Assembly (NCBI RefSeq): GCF_964355755.1
Contig: NC_092677.1
Span: 11,244,601-11,308,600, forward strand
Direction: 5' to 3'
Origin: Antedon mediterranea
Taxonomy: Eukaryota; Echinodermata; Crinoidea; Comatulida; Antedonidae
Length of the DNA: 64,000 nt
This document shows, in pieces, positions 58,688 through 64,000 of the stretch. Position 1 is the first letter of the stretch, and each line of letters begins with the position of its first letter. Under the pieces are notes generated by a model that saw nothing but the letters and a program-made list of their open reading frames with translations, had not been told where the DNA came from and ran no database searches. The position numbers and the translations under genes are program-made.

Positions 58688-61600
58688 ATGTCATCAACAA
58701 ACAATGCCAAAGTCATTGTTAAGCCAGTTCATGAAGTGCAAGTTCGGCTGGACATAAGTGAGAATGTCGAGACCCATTCTTCAACTAAAGAAGATGAAGT
58801 CTTCTCTTCTATGCCTGTTGTTGATATTCCATTTTCGTGTGTAAAGATTGTGCCTCAGACTGAAGAATCCTGTTCACTGCCAACATCAGAACAGTTAACT
58901 CAATCAAGTCAACCTACGAGCAAACAACAATTGATATCAAACCAAGATGATGTCTTGTCTGTTGTAATTCAAAAGCTTACAGAATTAGTAGAGAGTAGCG
59001 ATAGTTCAAAAGAAGCTAACTTGTCCGGATCTAGCACGCCAAAAAGCAACGTCGAAGCCACAAATGAAACCAATTTAGAACAGACAAAAAGTAAAGGAAA
59101 ATGCAAACTATTCAAATGCCCCAACTGCCCATGCTTGTTCTCGGTTACTAAAGCACAACTTCGTCGCAAGGTTCACCCTTTATGCCCTTGCTGTGTAAAA
59201 TCGAAATCAACACAGCACCTTCATGTTGAAAAAACTGTCAATCAAACGTTAATAAAATGTGAGCTATGTAACGCCTTATTCTCATCCTACTCGGATGTTC
59301 TCTTGCATTTAGGTACTCACACTAATGTTACTATATTCAAGTGTTGTCTGTGTGATTTTGTGACAACACAACAGCAGAACATTTTAAAGCATGAATCTGT
59401 ACACTACACGCGACAAAATGAGCACAAATCATTTAAATGTGCTCAGTGTAATCTCTCGGTTTCCGACTTTGCTGAGCTTCAGACTCATTTAAAGATGCAC
59501 AACCAAAATCAAGAACTCTTGTTCAAGTGCTCAGATTGCGGATTTGCGAGTAAATGTGAAGACAGCCTGCGTAAACACATGTGGATGCACATGCAACAAC
59601 CAAACAGTAAGTACAAACAGAACCCGCACTGCGCTCTGATGGAAACGCCAGTTGCGTCATCGAAGGAAGACGTCAATCATGACATGCTTTGTAGAATTAA
59701 AGGTTCCGTATGTCCGATGCAAGATGGGTTGAACACTCAAGTATTCCTCTATAAATGTCCACTATGTTCTTATATTTGTGAGAAGTTATCAACATTAAAA
59801 TGTCATGTATGGAGACACGCAGGTGACAGAAAATGTGCCTATCCACTCATTGATGACATAGAAAGTTTAAAAGAAGCAGTAATTCCGGTGACGACAAACG
59901 TTAATGACATTAATGTACAAAAAACAGGACAGACAAAAATAGCAGTAGGATGTTGTATAGATAATAATAAGACTTGTTGTGAAAAACGTAATGACAGCAG
60001 TTGTCAATGTGAAGCCATAAGTGTTTCAAAAGAGCATTATCCAATTATTGAAAATTTAATAGATAACCCTGATAGTATTCATCAAGCCTCTACCGAAGAT
60101 ATCTCTGAACCAAATAATAATAAGACTGTGTCTGAAATTGTTAAACAAAAAGATGTGCAACTGCTTTCAGAAACGCTTCCACCTATCTCATTTGTAGAAA
60201 GTTCAACAGGAGTTCAAAATACCAGTATCAATTCCATCCAAGATATATTCTTTCACATCGATGGAAGTATTATAATACCAAATCCAGAAGAAATTGTTGT
60301 TTCACAAGCTGTTGAAATCCAAGGGAATAGTACACACCAGATTGAAATCCCTACTGACTTGGTTCCATCAGTGGTTCCGTTGGATGAAGAGAATAAATCT
60401 TCAGCAGCTGCTGACTCTGTTAGATGTAATGATGTTGCAGTGTTCAAAGAGAGGAAAGAAGAAGAAACTGTGGCGAAAATTCCAATACTGGAAACCTTGC
60501 TTAAGAACTCTGAAGAAATTTCAAAAATAATTCTCAACGAGAACGAGAATGCAGATTCAAGCTTAATTAATTCGAATAAAAGAAACACTAATGAAGAAAT
60601 TGAGCAGTTCAATGTGAGAGAAGAAATTGTACAATCAAGTCCCATACATAGTTTATCTGATGACAGTGAGAAAACTGGTATATGTGACTCACTTTTATGT
60701 GTTATAGAAACACTTGTAGAAAGCTCTACAGATGAAGAGAGTCCAAAAACAAAGAGAAAACGGAAACAAGGTGAAAATGTTGAAAATAATGTTCGAAAGA
60801 CGGCAAGAAAAGACTTCCAGTGCGAGCTTTGTTCATACAAGACAACTAGTTCAGGTTATATGCAACGGCACATGAAATACCACACTGCTAGTAAACCTAA
60901 CCAATGTCCGTTTTGTCAGTTTCAGGCTGTTGATTCCGAGCAATTGAATACGCACATGGTTACAGACTGCCAAAAAACAATTTATACTTGTGAAACGTGT
61001 TCTGCTAAATTCCATTTCAAAAGCAAGTTTATTAATCATATGCAAACACATGATAAACACCTGTTTAAATGCAAATATTGTTCCTTTGAAACAACCTCTA
61101 AAAACGAGGTTGAAAAACACAGCTCTGTGCATCAAAAGTGTGATGGAGTAGATATTGCACAACCACTGAATGATACAGATACTGAAGAATGTATTTCATT
61201 CAGTTGTAACATGTGTAACACGATTGTACAGAGTCAAGATGATTTAGAGACTCATATGAAAATTCACATGAAAACTTATAAATGTCAGTTGTGCGACTAC
61301 TCTTCGGCTACTGCAAACGGCGTTAAAAATCACATGAAGTTTCATAGCAAGGATCGACCGCATAAGTGTCCCCTGTGCAAGTTCTCCGGAGCATATCCTC
61401 AAAGTCTGCGTGCTCACATGAAAACGCACATGCAAGAGTATAACTTTTCTTTGCCTGCAACCAGTGAGGTTTTCAAGTGCAAGTTATGCGGTTATACCTG
61501 TAGTCATTTGCCGTCTCTGAAGTCTCATATGTGGAAGCATGCTAGTGACCCTCACTTTAACTACGAACGTAGCATGAGTCACATTAAGCAAGGAAATGAT

Positions 61601-61789
61601 CCACAGAGTAAAGGATTAAACACTGAGGCTAAGTCCAAATCAGACAAGCCAACTAATCTGACTGCGAATGAAGAGAATCTAGTACTTGTACGGTACCAGT
61701 GTGCTCACTGTGGATATGTTGGTACCACCAAAGACTTGCTCATTACACATATCCGAGCGGAACACAATATTCAGGAAGATAACCAATAG
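58688..61789 (+). CDS. C2H2 zinc-finger protein resembling ZNF507
   Basis: Predicted nuclear DNA-binding protein of 1033 residues in a single coding exon; the first ATG (MSSTNNAKV) follows an in-frame TAG at 58676. About six fingers lie in residues 140-380, then an acidic, Ser/Glu-rich linker (about 390-700) with a basic NLS-like TKRKRKQ near 688. Eight more closely spaced fingers (about 708-930), then a finger with the unusual knuckle GYTCSHLPSLKSHMWKHASD and a last one YQCAHCGYVGTTKDLL near residue 1004. Fingers are mostly C-x2-C-x12-H-x3-H with FKC/YKC starts. The knuckles CHVWRHAGD and SLKSHMWKHASDPHFNYE are what I associate with ZNF507 of vertebrates, so orthology is likely but unproven. 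The first finger-like unit (FKCPNCPCLF, then HPLCPCC) lacks a normal HxxxH and may be a distinct Cys-rich module. Confidence 0.85.
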   Translation: MSSTNNAKVIVKPVHEVQVRLDISENVETHSSTKEDEVFSSMPVVDIPFSCVKIVPQTEESCSLPTSEQLTQSSQPTSKQQLISNQDDVLSVVIQKLTELVESSDSSKEANLSGSSTPKSNVEATNETNLEQTKSKGKCKLFKCPNCPCLFSVTKAQLRRKVHPLCPCCVKSKSTQHLHVEKTVNQTLIKCELCNALFSSYSDVLLHLGTHTNVTIFKCCLCDFVTTQQQNILKHESVHYTRQNEHKSFKCAQCNLSVSDFAELQTHLKMHNQNQELLFKCSDCGFASKCEDSLRKHMWMHMQQPNSKYKQNPHCALMETPVASSKEDVNHDMLCRIKGSVCPMQDGLNTQVFLYKCPLCSYICEKLSTLKCHVWRHAGDRKCAYPLIDDIESLKEAVIPVTTNVNDINVQKTGQTKIAVGCCIDNNKTCCEKRNDSSCQCEAISVSKEHYPIIENLIDNPDSIHQASTEDISEPNNNKTVSEIVKQKDVQLLSETLPPISFVESSTGVQNTSINSIQDIFFHIDGSIIIPNPEEIVVSQAVEIQGNSTHQIEIPTDLVPSVVPLDEENKSSAAADSVRCNDVAVFKERKEEETVAKIPILETLLKNSEEISKIILNENENADSSLINSNKRNTNEEIEQFNVREEIVQSSPIHSLSDDSEKTGICDSLLCVIETLVESSTDEESPKTKRKRKQGENVENNVRKTARKDFQCELCSYKTTSSGYMQRHMKYHTASKPNQCPFCQFQAVDSEQLNTHMVTDCQKTIYTCETCSAKFHFKSKFINHMQTHDKHLFKCKYCSFETTSKNEVEKHSSVHQKCDGVDIAQPLNDTDTEECISFSCNMCNTIVQSQDDLETHMKIHMKTYKCQLCDYSSATANGVKNHMKFHSKDRPHKCPLCKFSGAYPQSLRAHMKTHMQEYNFSLPATSEVFKCKLCGYTCSHLPSLKSHMWKHASDPHFNYERSMSHIKQGNDPQSKGLNTEAKSKSDKPTNLTANEENLVLVRYQCAHCGYVGTTKDLLITHIRAEHNIQEDNQ

Positions 61790-64000
61790 GTTCGCCATAG
61801 TTTTTTTGGCCTTAAAAAAACCTAACTGTACAATGTAACTTAATTTTCTGGCTTGTAACCTGAAGAAAATTTCTCACCCCCTAGCATCACTCCTACATCC
61901 TTCCCGGACCCGTCTTACATAAATTCTCAAACTTGAGGCCTTATTAGAAAATAGAGATAGTATATTTAACATAGTAACATATTTAAAAGCTTTAGTCCTA
62001 TTTAAATATTCTATGTTGCTCTGTAGTAGGGGAGGAACAGAGATTTTTTGAACTGGGAACGCCAACAATAATATGCCAAAATATAGATATCAAAAAGTAG
62101 TTAATAATTTTAGCAGGCAAAGAGGAGCACGCAAACCCCCCCCCCCCCCCTCCCCTCCCAAAAATCAACCACTGTATCCTCCAAAATAAACCCCTGTATC
62201 CACCCACCCCCTTTATAGTACATTACTATCATTCTTAAGATAATAACTTAGAAAATAAAAAGATTGTAAGGTGCTCGTATTTGCTTTTAAGTGCTGTATA
62301 GTTCTTATGTATGAGTTATATTTAAATTGTTATTAAATTATTTAATATAATATTACTGTATATAGATCACTTAAGGTATTTGTGATATTTACAATAGTTA
62401 TAACATTTATTTTATGCAACGTTAAGTTACTTTATATTACATGGTGCTGTGTGTTTGTCAGGGTTGTTAAATCATTTTCATTGTGGTATAATTTATAGAA
62501 TTTTTTTTTTTCATATTCCAAAAATAGCGGTTAACATAGCAGTGTATTGTAACGTATTCAACAATTACAATTATCAATTGATGTTGTATTGCATGCCTGT
62601 ACAAAGTTAAGTGAAATAGAGCATTTCAGTATATTACTGTGTAAATAACAAGGTAAAAATAGTTAAGTTCCGTATTCATTTTGAACGCAACTATAGAAAA
62701 ATGAGCTATTAGGAGCTATTGTACTAAGCCTCTAGCATTAAGTGCTAGGGGTGTCAGTTCCTTTCCATGCCACACCTTATCCTCTCTAATATTTTTCAAC
62801 CAGGTACTGTACTCATTTACAGCTGAGTGACTCGGAGTTGATATCTGTATTCATATTCAAGTGTGTTATATTTAATTTATTCAATGTAATTCTAGTTACA
62901 TTTAGCAAGTGTAAATAATATGAGGTGCTATATTTCCATTGAGATGAATTGAGAACACTGCCATAAAAAAAAAATGATTTTGAAATAATTTTGCTATACT
63001 TAACATGGGCTTTTTTTCATGTGTGTTCGATAAAATAAAAACTTCAGTATTTTTTGTTAAAATTTAACCCCAAACAGTATTTTAATCAATGATGCCTTGA
63101 TGTCATGCCGTATATAATATTGTCAGATTCAAGCTTCATATGCAATATAGGCCTGTGTGATATGTTATGGTTTATAGAAAGGCCAAAGTAGTTCTTGTAG
63201 GGTTAAATTATTATTCTGTACTATATATTATCATGTTGTTGTACAGATTTTAAGAATTTTTAATATTGTACTTTACAATTGAATTTGAAAATAAATGGTG
63301 TTCCAAATCAATTCATTTGATTTTGTATTTTTGGGATGATGTTACATAACAAATTTGATCTTAATGATAAGGATGATAAATATTTGATTGTGATATAGAA
63401 TATTGATAATTATTACGATACTTAGATAATAAAAAGATGGGTGCTTGATATTGATTTATTAGTACTACAAATGGTTTTACCTTTAACTTAATATAAAAAA
63501 TAACTAGTTATTTTATCAAAATTTTAATAGTAATACAGTATATATATAATAGACTTTTATTTTGCAGTTTTTCAGGTAAATAATTTTGTTTTCGATCTAA
63601 TTTTTGGTCAAAGTGTATAACTATTATGTGACATTAAAATGGGTTATTCAAAACAAAAAAAATACATACAGCTGCTGTGAAAATGTCAAAATACTTTTAT
63701 TCTGAAACTAAAGACCGCCCTCTGTTATAAGTGAAGTTTTTGTAGCCCCCCCCCCCCCCGCGTTGAAAAGAACACGTTGTGCACTATACGTGACGAATGA
63801 AAATATAAACCGATATTTTTTAATGATTAGCCTAGATTTTTTTCTGAAAATAAAAATATATAAGTTAAATTTACCACTGGAGCATGTTAATAACTTTAAC
63901 TGATATTATTTTATATCATACGAGCCTATATAGTAGTAGATATGTCCGATGTACGAGGATGAAACAACTGCTCTCCGTCAGGTTATCAAAAAACGACTCC
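61790..64000. other. 3' UTR of the zinc-finger gene and downstream sequence
   Basis: AT-rich sequence without exons. Possible poly(A) signals include AATAAA at 63034 and AATAAATGG at about 63291. A part of the TTAAAGATG-family MITE interior is at 63565-63650 (TTTTTGGTCAAAGTG, ACATTAAAATGGGTTATTC). Poly-C runs are at 62138-62151 and 63748-63760. Nothing recognised at the right edge. Confidence 0.5.

Noticed and set aside
60253-60840. 195-codon minus-strand frame rich in Ser/Phe
   Set aside because: It lies opposite the acidic linker of the zinc-finger coding exon and has no independent support.

Overview
This is animal nuclear DNA. It is A+T-rich, the genes are broken into many short GT–AG exons, and the space between them is packed with short inverted-repeat elements and tandem arrays. 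The gene content (SRCR receptors, an adhesion GPCR with a discoidin domain, plasmanylethanolamine desaturase, importin-4) and the very frequent TAGGCCTA-type motif suggest a marine invertebrate deuterostome, most likely an echinoderm. The species cannot be named from sequence alone. Gene models were built by hand by matching splice-site phases. Apart from one adhesion-GPCR link that depends on a doubtful micro-exon, every reconstructed coding sequence keeps an open frame.

Layout. 1–7.0 kb (+): the 3' part of importin-4, a nuclear import receptor. 7.1–9.5 kb (-): remnant of a non-LTR retrotransposon (ORF1 and the C-terminal part of the reverse transcriptase, with the middle deleted). 12.2–16.9 kb (+): a small single-SRCR membrane receptor whose first intron holds a large nested array of inverted minisatellites. 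17.3–26.0 kb (-): an adhesion GPCR (signal peptide, F5/8C discoidin domain, Thr-rich repeat stalk, GAIN/GPS, seven helices). 30.1–32.3 kb (-): a second SRCR receptor, paralogous to the first but with a different cytoplasmic tail carrying PPxY motifs. 34.6–35.2 kb (-): DAD1, an oligosaccharyltransferase subunit. 36.5–41.4 kb (-): MTG2, an Obg-type mitochondrial ribosome GTPase. 42.8–46.4 kb (+): PEDS1/TMEM189, head-to-head with MTG2. 54.6–56.5 kb (+): a four-helix MARVEL-domain protein. 58.7–61.8 kb (+): a large C2H2 zinc-finger protein resembling ZNF507, encoded in one coding exon. The rest, notably 9.5–12.2, 26–30, 32.3–34.2 and 46.4–54.5 kb, is gene-free as far as can be seen and consists largely of repeats.

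The housekeeping genes act in separate processes and do not form a pathway. The two SRCR receptors and the adhesion GPCR form a 20-kb block of cell-surface genes. The most interesting items are the SRCR pair with exchanged tails, the discoidin adhesion GPCR with a repeat-built stalk, a palindrome holding two tRNA-like sequences, a MITE whose terminus supplies the MTG2 stop codon, several families of terminal-inverted-repeat elements recurring through the window, and an 18-copy hairpin satellite. No clear evidence was found for a wholly new multi-gene system.
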